From positions 1-42,448 of the IMG/VR virus record IMGVR_UViG_3300022744_000937: a DNA stretch of 42,448 nt. One strand, 5' to 3'. The notes beneath the pieces are model-generated. The model had not been told where the DNA came from. It did no database searches and worked only from the letters and a program-made list of their open reading frames with translations. Below, one piece after another: positions 1 through 8,800 of this stretch. Source of the DNA: a virus. Both the position numbers and the translations under genes were made by a program. Within the stretch, counting starts at the first letter, position 1, and every line of letters starts with the position of its first letter.

Positions 1-12
1 CCTTGTTCAATT

Positions 13-89
13 TGGTGCGGCTGGCAGGAATCGAACCCACGACCCCTTGGTTCGTAGCCAAGTACTCTATCCAGCTGAGCTACAGCCGC
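13..89 (-). tRNA. tRNA-Arg (anticodon ACG)
   Basis: Read on the minus strand this folds as a complete cloverleaf. The 7-bp acceptor stem is GCGGCTG/CAGCCGC, the T-loop is GTTCGATTC-like, and the anticodon stem is CTTGG/CCAAG around the loop CTACGAA, which gives anticodon ACG. The 3' CCA is encoded. The 5' end of the tRNA faces the accessory region. Integrases that use tRNAs usually leave the element on the 3' side, so this tRNA is not an obvious attachment site for what follows. Confidence 0.95.
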
Positions 90-159
90 TCTGGAAAACC
101 GAAAGTATATCACAGATATTTGGTAGCGGGCGGAGGGCCACTCACCAACTTTCTATTTA

Positions 160-199
160 CGCTCAATCATGCTGGGTAGCGCTAGAGAGTGATTGAGCG
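160..199. repeat. 40-bp inverted repeat, candidate recombinase site
   Basis: Perfect 10-bp arms CGCTCAATCA (160-169) and TGATTGAGCG (190-199) flank a 20-bp centre that contains the palindrome TAGCGCTA (177-184). It lies between the tRNA and the recombinase module, where nothing else is coded. A dyad of about 40 bp is the size of a large-serine-recombinase attachment site, but it could equally be a structured leader or a regulator site. No second copy was recognised in the window. Confidence 0.5.
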
Positions 200-263
200 G
201 TAATTCTACCGCCCTCCCCTCTCGCCCTTGATCACAGCCGCCTATATGTAGAAATTAGATGTG

Positions 264-287
264 CGCGAGCGTTGGCCTAAGCTCGCG
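264..287. repeat. Short inverted repeat in leader of zinc-finger gene
   Basis: Arms CGCGAGC (264-270) and GCTCGCG (281-287) are perfect complements separated by 10 bp. The dyad lies about 70 bp upstream of the start of the zinc-finger-like gene. It could be an operator or an mRNA hairpin. There is no U-tract, so it is not a typical terminator. Confidence 0.4.
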
Positions 288-359
288 TGATTGCCGGTCC
301 AGCTCCGTCCTTTCCTCCAGGCGATGTTCTTCAGTCCCTCAACTGACTGGAGAACATCC

Positions 360-824
360 ATGACCAAGCTTCGCTGCGCCCACTGTGGCATCCTTTTCAC
401 ACCAGCGCCTCAAGTGGCGAACCAGGCGTACTGCTCCAAGACCGTCTGCCAGAAAGAGCGCCGCCGCCAATGGCAAAAGAGCAAGCTCAAATCCGACCCC
501 GATTACAGAGACAACCAGTCGCGTGCTCAGAAGGCCTGGACTGGCAAGAATCCGAATTACTGGCGCCAGCGCCGTCAAAACAGCCCTGATTATGGAAACC
601 CCCAACTCGGCGAACAAGATTTGAGCGCCCCGGAGCATGCAAATTCATCCGTCAAGATGGACTCGATAAATCTACCCAGCACCCTACGAAAAGCCTTGCA
701 GGACGGGGTTTTCAGGCTCACGGTGCTTGCAGAGCCTGATGGCGTCAAGATGGACTCGTGGATTGTGGAACTTTCCAGCATTCATGCGGGATCCAGAATG
801 ATTTCGCGTCGCGTCAAGAGATGA
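360..824 (+). CDS. Small Cys4 zinc-finger-like protein next to the recombinase
   Basis: This is a 154-aa protein when started at the ATG at 360, which has a GGAG ribosome site 7 bases upstream. An in-frame upstream TTG extension lacks such a site. The N-terminus carries C6-x2-C9 and C25-x4-C30, which fits a single zinc ribbon or finger. A very basic stretch with Lys/Arg-Gln-rich and Asn-Pro-x-Tyr-Trp segments follows, suggesting nucleic-acid binding. The C-terminal third is acidic to neutral and unrecognised. I recall similar small proteins as frequent neighbours of large serine recombinases in proteobacterial islands, so it is probably part of the integration module. The molecular function is unknown. 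Confidence 0.75.
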   Translation: MTKLRCAHCGILFTPAPQVANQAYCSKTVCQKERRRQWQKSKLKSDPDYRDNQSRAQKAWTGKNPNYWRQRRQNSPDYGNPQLGEQDLSAPEHANSSVKMDSINLPSTLRKALQDGVFRLTVLAEPDGVKMDSWIVELSSIHAGSRMISRRVKR

Positions 825-955
825 CTAGATAGCCACACCGAAGTGAGCAGGCTACCTTAGGGCCTGTGTACTTCTGCCCCCTAGTCGCCCCTCTCTTGCG
901 GGCGGCCCTGGGTTGGCGTGGCTACAAAACACAAGAACAAAAACGGCGATGAAAT

Positions 956-2515
956 ATGGCACAACTTCACGACGGGGTGGCAGCCCAGAAATCGATCTTC
1001 AAGGCGGTCAAGTACGTCCGCATGTCCACCGAGCACCAGCAGTACTCGACGGAAAACCAGGCCGACAAGATCACCGAGTACGCAGTTAAGCGCGGGATCG
1101 AGATCATCCGGACCTATGCCGATGAGGGCAAGAGCGGCCTGCGCATCGAAGGTCGCCTGGGGCTGCAGGAGCTGCTCCGGGTCGTCGAATCTGGCCAAGC
1201 CGACTTCCAGATCATCTTGGTCTATGACATCAGCCGCTGGGGGCGGTTCCAGGACGCCGACGAGAGTGCCTATTACGAGTACATCTGCCGACGGGCTGGA
1301 ATTCAGGTGGCCTACTGCGCCGAGCAGTTCGAGAACGACGGCTCCCCCGTCTCCACGATCGTCAAAGGCGTCAAACGGGCCATGGCGGGCGAATACAGCC
1401 GGGAGCTGTCCACCAAGGTATTTGCCGGTCAGTGCCGCCTGATCGAGCTCGGTTACCGCCAAGGGGGGCCTGCGGGATATGGCCTGCGGCGGGTGCTGAT
1501 CGACCAAACCGGCTCCATGAAGGGTGAACTCACCCGAGGCGAGCACAAGAGCCTGCAGACCGATCGTGTGATCCTGATACCCGGGCCAGACACCGAAGTT
1601 CAGACAGTCAACCAGATCTACGACTGGTTCATCAACGAGGGCTTGGTTGAAGCGGAGATTGCCAAGCGCCTAAATGGCCTGGGACTCACAACTGACCTCG
1701 ACCGTCCCTGGACCCGCGCCACCGTCCACCAGGTTCTGACGAACGAAAAGTACATCGGCAACAACGTCTACAACCGCATCTCATTTAAGCTCAAGAAGCA
1801 CCGGGTGGTGAATACCCCCCAGATGTGGATCAAGAAAGAGTCTGCCTTCGATGCGATCGTCCCCTCCGAGGCCTTCTACACCGTTCAGGGAATGATCCGT
1901 GCTCGCTCCCACCGGTACACCAATGAAGAACTGATAGAGAAGCTGCGCGCCCTATATCAAAGCCGGGGACTCCTGTCCGGGATGATCATTGATGAAACAG
2001 AGGGCATGCCATCCACCTCGGCATACATCCAACGGTTTGGCAGCCTGATTCGTGCCTACGAGACCGTTGGTTTTACTCCGGACCGGGATTACAGGTTTTT
2101 GGAAGTCAACCGCTACTTGCGGCTGATGCACCCTCAGGTGGTACGGGAGACAGAGCGCCAGATCGAAGACATCGGGGGCAGCACGGAAAGAGACATCGGC
2201 ACCGACCTCCTGAAGGTCAACCGTGAATTCACCGTCTCCATTGTGCTCTCCCGATGCCAGACATTCGAGTCCGGCAGCAGGCGCTGGAAGGTTCGGTTTG
2301 ACACGAGTCTGCAGCCCGACATCACCGTGGCCGTGCGACTCGACGAAACCAATCAGGCGCCCCTGGACTACTACCTCCTGCCCAGACTGGACTTTGGCGG
2401 AAAAGGCTTCAACCTGGCCGAGCGCAACAGCATCGAGTTCGAGAGCTACCGCTTTGACAACCTGGACTACCTGTACGGCATGGCCGAAAGAACCCGCGTG
2501 AGGAGAGCAGCATGA
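956..2515 (+). CDS. Large serine recombinase (resolvase/invertase family)
   Basis: This 519-aa site-specific recombinase has an N-terminal resolvase catalytic domain. The nucleophile is predicted at Ser24 in the motif YVRMST, followed by the conserved region with DISRWGRF and, near residues 145-160, a segment typical of the end of the catalytic domain (AMAGEYSREL). The recombinase DNA-binding domain (about residues 165-330) contains PAGYG, TRATVHQVLTNEKYIGN and similar signature segments. The C-terminal 180 residues are a family-specific extension without the Cys zinc ribbon seen in many large serine integrases. Such enzymes cut both strands through a 5' phosphoserine and join attP and attB. 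The stop codon overlaps the ATG of the next gene (ATGA), so the ParB-like protein is probably translationally coupled. Confidence 0.93.
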   Translation: MAQLHDGVAAQKSIFKAVKYVRMSTEHQQYSTENQADKITEYAVKRGIEIIRTYADEGKSGLRIEGRLGLQELLRVVESGQADFQIILVYDISRWGRFQDADESAYYEYICRRAGIQVAYCAEQFENDGSPVSTIVKGVKRAMAGEYSRELSTKVFAGQCRLIELGYRQGGPAGYGLRRVLIDQTGSMKGELTRGEHKSLQTDRVILIPGPDTEVQTVNQIYDWFINEGLVEAEIAKRLNGLGLTTDLDRPWTRATVHQVLTNEKYIGNNVYNRISFKLKKHRVVNTPQMWIKKESAFDAIVPSEAFYTVQGMIRARSHRYTNEELIEKLRALYQSRGLLSGMIIDETEGMPSTSAYIQRFGSLIRAYETVGFTPDRDYRFLEVNRYLRLMHPQVVRETERQIEDIGGSTERDIGTDLLKVNREFTVSIVLSRCQTFESGSRRWKVRFDTSLQPDITVAVRLDETNQAPLDYYLLPRLDFGGKGFNLAERNSIEFESYRFDNLDYLYGMAERTRVRRAA

Positions 2516-3417
2516 GCGAGCAGGCAAGACAAGCCCATTTGAAAATGATCCCGATAGCAGCGATCGAAGTGCTCAACCCACGGGAACGCAACCAGCGAAT
2601 CTTTGATGACATCGTGGGCAACATCAAGCAGATCGGCCTGAAAAAGCCCATCACGGTCACCTCCCGCCCCAATGCCGATGGCGAGATACGCTACCTGCTG
2701 GTCTGTGGTGAGGGACGAATGAAGGCGTTCAAGTCTCTGGGCGAGACCGAAATTCCGGCCATGGTCATTGATGTGGACGACGATGATGCGTTCATCATGA
2801 GCCTGGCCGAGAACATCGCACGACGTCAGTGCCGCACCTTGGAACTGCTGGCAGGTGTTCAAAGGCTCCGGGACCAAGGCTATGACAAGAAGGCCATCGC
2901 CGAGAAAACCGGGCTAAGCGTGGAATACATCCACGGAATCCTTCAACTGCTGGAGCAAGGTGAAGACCGGCTGCTGATTGCGGTCGAGTCTGGAAAAATT
3001 CCACTGAACGTCGCCCTGGACATTTTCGGTGCAGGCAACGACGACAAAGTCATCCAGCAGGCCCTGCAAGAGGCCTACGAGTCGGGTCACCTGCGCGGCA
3101 AGCAGCTCATCAACGCCAGGCGCCTGATTGCCAAGCGTCAGACCTTGGGCAAGTCCATGCGCAAGCGGGTCAAGGTCAAATCCACGGCCGAGGTGACCTC
3201 TGCCAGCCTGATTCGGAGCTACCAAAGGGAAGTCGAGCGACAAAAGCTCATCGTCAAGAAATCCGACTTCACGCAACAGCGGCTGATGTTCGTGATTGGC
3301 GCTCTTCGCGCTTTGCTCTCGAACGAAAACTTCACCACCCTGCTGCGCGCAGAAAAGCTGGACACCCTGCCGACATTTCTGGCCGAGCGGGTCTGGCCAA
3401 CGGGACATGCAGCATGA
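2512..3417 (+). CDS. ParB/RepB-like partition protein, first copy
   Basis: This 301-aa protein has an N-terminal ParB nuclease-like fold (about residues 10-110). Family motifs appear as variants: CGEGRMKAF in place of the usual GERRxRA, then SLAENIAR. A helix-turn-helix follows (KKAIAEKTGLSVEYIHGIL, about 123-142), and the C-terminus resembles the plasmid partition protein RepB. It should bind a specific DNA site, and may bind and hydrolyse CTP as ParB proteins do. It is coupled by 4-base overlaps to the recombinase upstream and to the second ParB-like gene downstream. No ParA ATPase is present, so it may act as a regulator or recombination accessory factor rather than in true segregation. 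That role is inference. Confidence 0.88.
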   Translation: MSEQARQAHLKMIPIAAIEVLNPRERNQRIFDDIVGNIKQIGLKKPITVTSRPNADGEIRYLLVCGEGRMKAFKSLGETEIPAMVIDVDDDDAFIMSLAENIARRQCRTLELLAGVQRLRDQGYDKKAIAEKTGLSVEYIHGILQLLEQGEDRLLIAVESGKIPLNVALDIFGAGNDDKVIQQALQEAYESGHLRGKQLINARRLIAKRQTLGKSMRKRVKVKSTAEVTSASLIRSYQREVERQKLIVKKSDFTQQRLMFVIGALRALLSNENFTTLLRAEKLDTLPTFLAERVWPTGHAA

Positions 3418-4292
3418 GCCAGATCGCACTGGGATTCATCCCCGAACCACTGCTCGTTCCCTTTGAAAAGCTGCTTCCGAGCCGAAAACTGCCTGAAAAC
3501 ATCAATGGAACCAAGAAGTACCGGCAAATCGTCGAATCACTGAGATCTATCGGGCTGATCGAACCGCTGACCATCGGTCCATCCACCGATGACGGTCTAC
3601 ACCTCCTGCTGGACGGGCACACCCGTCTGATGGCCATGAAAGAGCTGGGAATCACAGAAGCGCAGTGCCTGATCGCCACGGACGACGAGACTTACACCTA
3701 CAACAACCGGATCAACCGCCTATCCACCGTGCAAGAGCACATGATGATCAAGCGGGCAATCAATCGTGGCGTCTCCCCAGAAAAGCTAGCCAAGAGCTTG
3801 AACGTGGACCTAAGTCACATCATGCGCAAGGTCAAGCTGCTCGACGGCATCTGCTCGGAGGCGGCCGAGCTGCTTAGAGACCAGGTGTTTTCTGCGAAGC
3901 TCAGCGATGTGCTTCGCAAGATGAAGTCCACCCGGCAGGTCGAATGCGTAGAGCTGATGATATCGGCCAACAATATTACTATCCCCTACGCCGAGGCCCT
4001 TCTCGCCGCATCCCCTGCCCATCTGCTGGTCAGCGAGGTCAAACCCAAGAAAGTCAAGGGCGTAAGTGCCGAGCAGATGCTCAAGATGGAACGGGAGATG
4101 GGCAACCTGCAGGAACAGTACAAACTGGTCGAAGAATCCTACGGACAAGATGTCCTAAACCTGGTCCTTGCCAAGGGCTATCTCACCAAGCTGCTCGAAA
4201 ACGATGAGGTTTCGCGGTACATCCAGAATGCCCAGCCAGATGTGTTTTCTGAATTCGTAACCATCGTCGAGACCGTCTCCCTCGACAAATGA
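3414..4292 (+). CDS. ParB-like protein, second copy
   Basis: This 292-aa protein has a ParB N-terminal-like domain. The motif LLDGHTRLMAMKELG (about residues 64-78) replaces the canonical GERR box. A predicted helix-turn-helix lies near residues 118-140 (SPEKLAKSLNVDLSHIMRKV). The C-terminal half is helical and charged. It is clearly diverged from the preceding ParB-like protein, so the two are not a recent tandem duplication and may form a hetero-complex. The ATG overlaps the upstream stop (ATGA) and its own stop overlaps the DUF3987-like gene in the same way. Confidence 0.85.
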   Translation: MSQIALGFIPEPLLVPFEKLLPSRKLPENINGTKKYRQIVESLRSIGLIEPLTIGPSTDDGLHLLLDGHTRLMAMKELGITEAQCLIATDDETYTYNNRINRLSTVQEHMMIKRAINRGVSPEKLAKSLNVDLSHIMRKVKLLDGICSEAAELLRDQVFSAKLSDVLRKMKSTRQVECVELMISANNITIPYAEALLAASPAHLLVSEVKPKKVKGVSAEQMLKMEREMGNLQEQYKLVEESYGQDVLNLVLAKGYLTKLLENDEVSRYIQNAQPDVFSEFVTIVETVSLDK

Positions 4293-5641
4293 CGGGCGTA
4301 CATGAATTCGATGAGCCTGTCCCGGACCCGGATGGCGTCTCTGGCCAGGATCAGGACTTTCACAGAAACAGTCCTCAAGGCGATCCAGCCTGCTTGTATG
4401 GCCTGGTCGGGGCAGTCGCACGCGCAGGCAGCGAGGGCAACGAGACCAATCCGTATGCGATTGCGGCCAACTTTCTGACCTACCTGTCCTGCGCGGTGGG
4501 CCGTGGGGTGTATCTGCAGGTTGGCAACACGGAACACCACCCCAGGCTTTTTAGCCTGCACATCGGGCGTTCTGGCAGAGGGCGCAAGGGTGACTCTCTG
4601 GCACTTGTCCTGAAAATCAATGACGCTTTGCAAACGCTTGATCCCACGCTGTGTCCACAAATTCACCGGGGTGGCCTGTCTTCTCGAGAGGGATTGGCCA
4701 CCCTCATCCACGACGGATTTCAGCATGGGAACCGGGAAGTTCCAGCCATTACGGACAAACGGCTGTGGGTTGTGGAATCTGAATTTGCCAATGTTCTGCA
4801 GCAATCCCGGCGTCAGGGGAACACCCTATCCACCGCCTTGCGGGACTGCTGGGATGGCGTGTGCATCAAGCCTGCCACCAAGAACAATCGGATATTCGCC
4901 AGCCACCCTCATGTGTGCCTGAGCGGCGCCATCACACCCAATGAACTCACTGGGCTGATGTCTACCAAAGACCTGAGCAACGGCTTTGCTAATCGATTTC
5001 TCATGATCTGGGCAGAACGGACCAGGATCACAGCCTTCCCCAAGGCCACACCGCAGTCAAAGGTTAAGCAGCTGGCTCAGCAAACCCATGCCGTCCTGAC
5101 ATTTACCAATGCCAGCAACCATCTGGAAAGGAACCATACCCCCATGGAGCTGAGCCCCGGTGCCAAATGGCACTATGGACGGCTCTACCGCGACGTTCTC
5201 TGTCAGGACCTTGGCAATGACCGAGTGACGGCCATTTTGGAAAGGCGAGCGCCGTTGTTGCTGCGTCTTGGGATGCTCTTTGCGCTTTGTGACCTCACTA
5301 CCCGGATTGAGGTAGAACACTTGGATGCCGCTCTAGCCTGGATTCGATATTTCGCTGACTCAGTGCAGTACGTTTTCCTGTCGGCCAAAGATGAGCGGCT
5401 CAGCGCCAAAGCCAGCCAGCATGTGGAGTTGGTTCTGAATTTCCTGAACCAACACCCAAGTGCCAGTCGGAGCGATATCGTCCGGAAGTGCTTTCAAGGA
5501 CACCTCAGCAAGGTGGAAATTGATACCTGCCTCGATCACTTGCTCGACATGTCACCACCGAAGATCCAGGTGAAGGTGGTGGCTCGCGCCGACGGTCTAC
5601 CTGGAGGGTCAGCCAGGATTTACAGCTTGGCGAACCGCTGA
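4289..5641 (+). CDS. DUF3987/YfjI-like P-loop protein of the integration module
   Basis: This 450-aa protein resembles the DUF3987 (YfjI) family of mobile-element proteins, judged from segments such as NPYAIAANFLTYLSCAVGRG, GLSSREGLATLIHDG, VESEFANVLQQ and SGAITPNEL. The expected P-loop is degenerate (GRSGRGRKGDS, residues 93-103), with no canonical GKS/T, so ATP binding may be altered or lost. The C-terminal 90 residues look like a winged helix. Family members are often linked to replication or primase functions of phages and islands. It is the last gene of the four-gene overlapping chain. Confidence 0.75.
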   Translation: MTGVHEFDEPVPDPDGVSGQDQDFHRNSPQGDPACLYGLVGAVARAGSEGNETNPYAIAANFLTYLSCAVGRGVYLQVGNTEHHPRLFSLHIGRSGRGRKGDSLALVLKINDALQTLDPTLCPQIHRGGLSSREGLATLIHDGFQHGNREVPAITDKRLWVVESEFANVLQQSRRQGNTLSTALRDCWDGVCIKPATKNNRIFASHPHVCLSGAITPNELTGLMSTKDLSNGFANRFLMIWAERTRITAFPKATPQSKVKQLAQQTHAVLTFTNASNHLERNHTPMELSPGAKWHYGRLYRDVLCQDLGNDRVTAILERRAPLLLRLGMLFALCDLTTRIEVEHLDAALAWIRYFADSVQYVFLSAKDERLSAKASQHVELVLNFLNQHPSASRSDIVRKCFQGHLSKVEIDTCLDHLLDMSPPKIQVKVVARADGLPGGSARIYSLANR

Positions 5642-5847
5642 TTTCGCATATTTCGCCAAACGAATCAACACGTAAGATATTGATTTCAAACAAAATTTTC
5701 TAAATTCTCTGAATTCGCTGAATAACACGTTGCGACAACAGATCGATGTCGAAAATCAGGTGTTTATTCGGCATTTCAAGTACGCTACCGTTTTATGGAA
5801 TCAATGCATTTCGGCACGATGCAGCCAACCTCTAATCAATGTCGAGA

Positions 5848-5876
5848 GGTATCCATCCTGGATGGCGATACCTTTT
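5848..5876 (+). promoter_or_regulatory. Hairpin with short T-run upstream of the NTPase gene
   Basis: The sequence GGTATC-CATCC-T-GGATG-(GC)-GATACC forms an 11-bp interrupted stem with a 2-base bulge. It is followed by TTTT and ends about 20 bases before the ATG of the NTPase gene. It resembles a weak intrinsic terminator or attenuator in the leader, or an operator. The rest of the 250-bp gap (5642-5847) is AT-rich and holds no convincing gene. Confidence 0.4.
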
Positions 5877-5895
5877 AGATGCTACTCCGTGAACT

Positions 5896-8800
5896 ATGTC
5901 CACTCATCCGATATCACTTTCAGCAGCACTAGTAAGTCTTTGCAAGAACCAAATAAGTCAGGCAGGGCAAAGATATACGCCAGGCATCGATCCGAGTGCA
6001 CCCAATCTTCGGATTGCCACGTTGACAACCGCCATAGACAACGTTGCATGCAGCGATAGTGCACGAGCGCGCTTCCAATCGGTCCTTGACATATTTTCCG
6101 AAGCTTGGAAACGTGCCAAACATCACAGCCAAAAATCTGCAGAGATCGAGCAGCTTGTAGATGCCGCGGGCACATCGCTGCCGACGTTGATGGATCACCT
6201 GCGTTCGCGTGATGCCTTTGCGAGCGATAAATGGATAGATCAATTGTCTCAAATCGACAATTATTTAATGGAGGATTTCATTCATTGGCAAGCAGAGGAG
6301 GCTAAGCTAGGTTCGGACGACGGAAGTTACTCTTCCGAGCGAAATACCGTACGAGGAAATATTGAGGCAATTGGCGGCTGCCTTCGTGTTGTTCGAGACG
6401 AACTAGAGTACGCAACCTCCTCCTCGTTCAAGCTGTTGTTCGAACCGGTCCTCCTCATCTGTGGCGAATGGGGCACGGGCAAGACGCACTTGCTATGTGA
6501 TGTCACCAGTGATCGCCTTACTCATAAAGCTCCAACAGTCTTAGTACTAGCGAAGAACTTCGAAGGTGATGTGCTTGCAGATATTTGTGAGCAACTTGGT
6601 GAAGCCAAATCAGTTGAGGACATGTTCGCGGAGCTGGAGGTTTCTGGCCAAGGGACAGCAGGCCGCACTGTATTTATTGTCGACGGCGTCAATGAAGGAC
6701 GTCGACGCCAGTGGAAAATTGCGATTAATACCCTGCTCTCACTTGTCGAAAAACACCCCAACATTGGGGTGGTCGTAACATGCCGAACTCCATTTGAGGG
6801 CATAGCTATTGAAAAGACCGACCTCGAAAAATTTCATCGCCTAGAGCACTACGGTTTTGAAGATCAGGAGTTCGATGCGCAGGCAGCCTTCTTCCAGTAT
6901 TACCAGCTTCCACTACCAGAGGTACCGCTATTGGATCGCGAGTTCTCGCGACCTCTCACGCTGAAACTGATTTGCCAATCGTTACAAAACCTGTCAAGCA
7001 AGAAACAGGCAAAAGGCTTCGCAGGCATTGCATCCGGACAACGCGGCATGACGTACGTGCTAGAGTCATTCGTCAATCGCGTTGGGGAGCCAATCGAACA
7101 CCTGTTCGGGCTGCAACCTAAAGGCTGCTGGTTATTGCTTAAGGGTAATGATCACTTAATCGACCAAAAAATTTCCGGTTTCGCCCCATGTATGGCTGCA
7201 AAACTCCGTGGTTATGTACGTCCAACAGAGGCAGACCGAATCGTCGCTGCGAGCTATCCTGCGCTACGACCCAATCAACGACGCGAGCTTTTGGAGGCCA
7301 TGCGAACGAATGGGCTCATCGAAGAAGATGCAATCTGGTATTCAACGAGCTCTGGGCAGCAGAAATCCCAACTGGTTTATCGGTTACCTTACCAACGGTT
7401 CAGCGACCATTTAATTGCCAGGCATCTACTGAAGGCTTACCTAGACACTTCATCCCCAGCGGCCATCAAAGGCAGCTTTTCGAACCAATCTCCACTTGCC
7501 AAAGTATTTCAGCTGACCTTCGGTCATTATGCAGACCCCGGATGGGCTCAAGCGTTGATAACAGAGTTTCCAGAACGTGTAGGCAACAAACTTCCTCCCA
7601 ATCAACGCGAGCTCTTCTTTTCATTGCCACAAAAAGAACAAGACCTGACCGCGTATTTTGAGCCGTTCATTGATGGAATGTTTTGGCGGCATCCTTCCGC
7701 GTTTACCGATGGCACAGAGATTGTTATCAACAAGTACTTGAGCGGAAATTCTCATGCTTGGGAGCGCGTCGTGGATGGATTGGCGGCTGTCGCGACAAAG
7801 CCTAATCATCCCTACCATGCCAAGCGCCTATACAAGTATCTGTCACGCTATCCGATGGCTGAACGGGATCTGCAATGGTCCGAGTACCTGAGACGAAGGT
7901 ATGTCTCACCAACTATTCATCGGTTGCTGACCTGGGCTGAAAAGCTCAATACCGTGGACATGACCCGGGCTGCAGCAGCTGAACTTGTGGTGTTGTTCTC
8001 CTTGGTCTTGACGACCGTCGTTCGCAGGGATCGCGATCTTGCGACCAAGGCGCTTGTGCTGATTGGAGAGCAACATCCTGAAGTTCTGTTCTCGCATGCC
8101 GTGGCATGCCTGGACTTCAACGACCCATACTTGCCGGAGCGAGTTCTTGCAGCGGCCTATGGGACAACCCTTTCGATGGTCGACTCGGAAAAGGCAGCTT
8201 CGTTTAGACCCCTCCTTGGGGAGTTGGCCAAAAATCTCTATTTTGAAATGTTTGCACCACGTGCACGCCACGCAACGCACCATACTCTTATTCGGGACTA
8301 TGCACTTGGAATCATCGAGGTCGCACAGCGAGCGGAGTGTGTCAAACTACCGAAAAAGGCGCTCCATTATCTGAGCCGACCGTACCCCAATACCCTATCG
8401 TCATTTAGCAGCGATGGAACACCTGACACCGAAGTCAAGGATGCCATTGGTCATGCCATCCGGATGGATTTCGGCAACTACACAATCGGTCGCTTAATAC
8501 CCCAAAGGACCAACTATGACGAAACGAGTCCAGACTACGTGCGGACACGGACAAAGATTGAGCGACGTGTATTTGACCTCGGGTATCGGTACGAGCGGTT
8601 CAAAAATCTTGATTCGGAAATTGGCAGGGACTCTTGGAACGCCAGGGACAGACATAAGGTTGATCGTTACGGAAAAAAATATTCTTGGATCGCCTACTTC
8701 GAGATGTGGGGAGAGCGCGATGCAAGCCGTAAGCTCCCGGATTGGCGCCAGGGCAGCAGAACTTCAGACTGCGACATAGACCCCACATTCCCCAAGGAGC

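Larger units (their letters stand above)
360..5641 (+). mobile_element. Serine-recombinase/ParB/DUF3987 integration module
   Basis: Five co-directional genes (zinc-finger-like, large serine recombinase, two ParB-like proteins, DUF3987-like) form a compact cassette. The last four overlap by 4 bases each. The content fits a module that inserts and maintains an island or prophage. Its outer ends are not defined by a visible direct repeat. Whether it mobilises only itself, the defence island, or everything through the prophage cannot be told from this window. Confidence 0.6.

Noticed and set aside
13-89. tRNA-Arg as the integration site of the island
   Set aside because: The island lies on the 5' side of the tRNA, the recombinase is of the serine type, and no repeat of the tRNA 3' end is seen in the window.
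5730-6059. Plus-strand frame upstream of the NTPase gene
   Set aside because: It overlaps the NTPase start in another frame and has unlikely composition.
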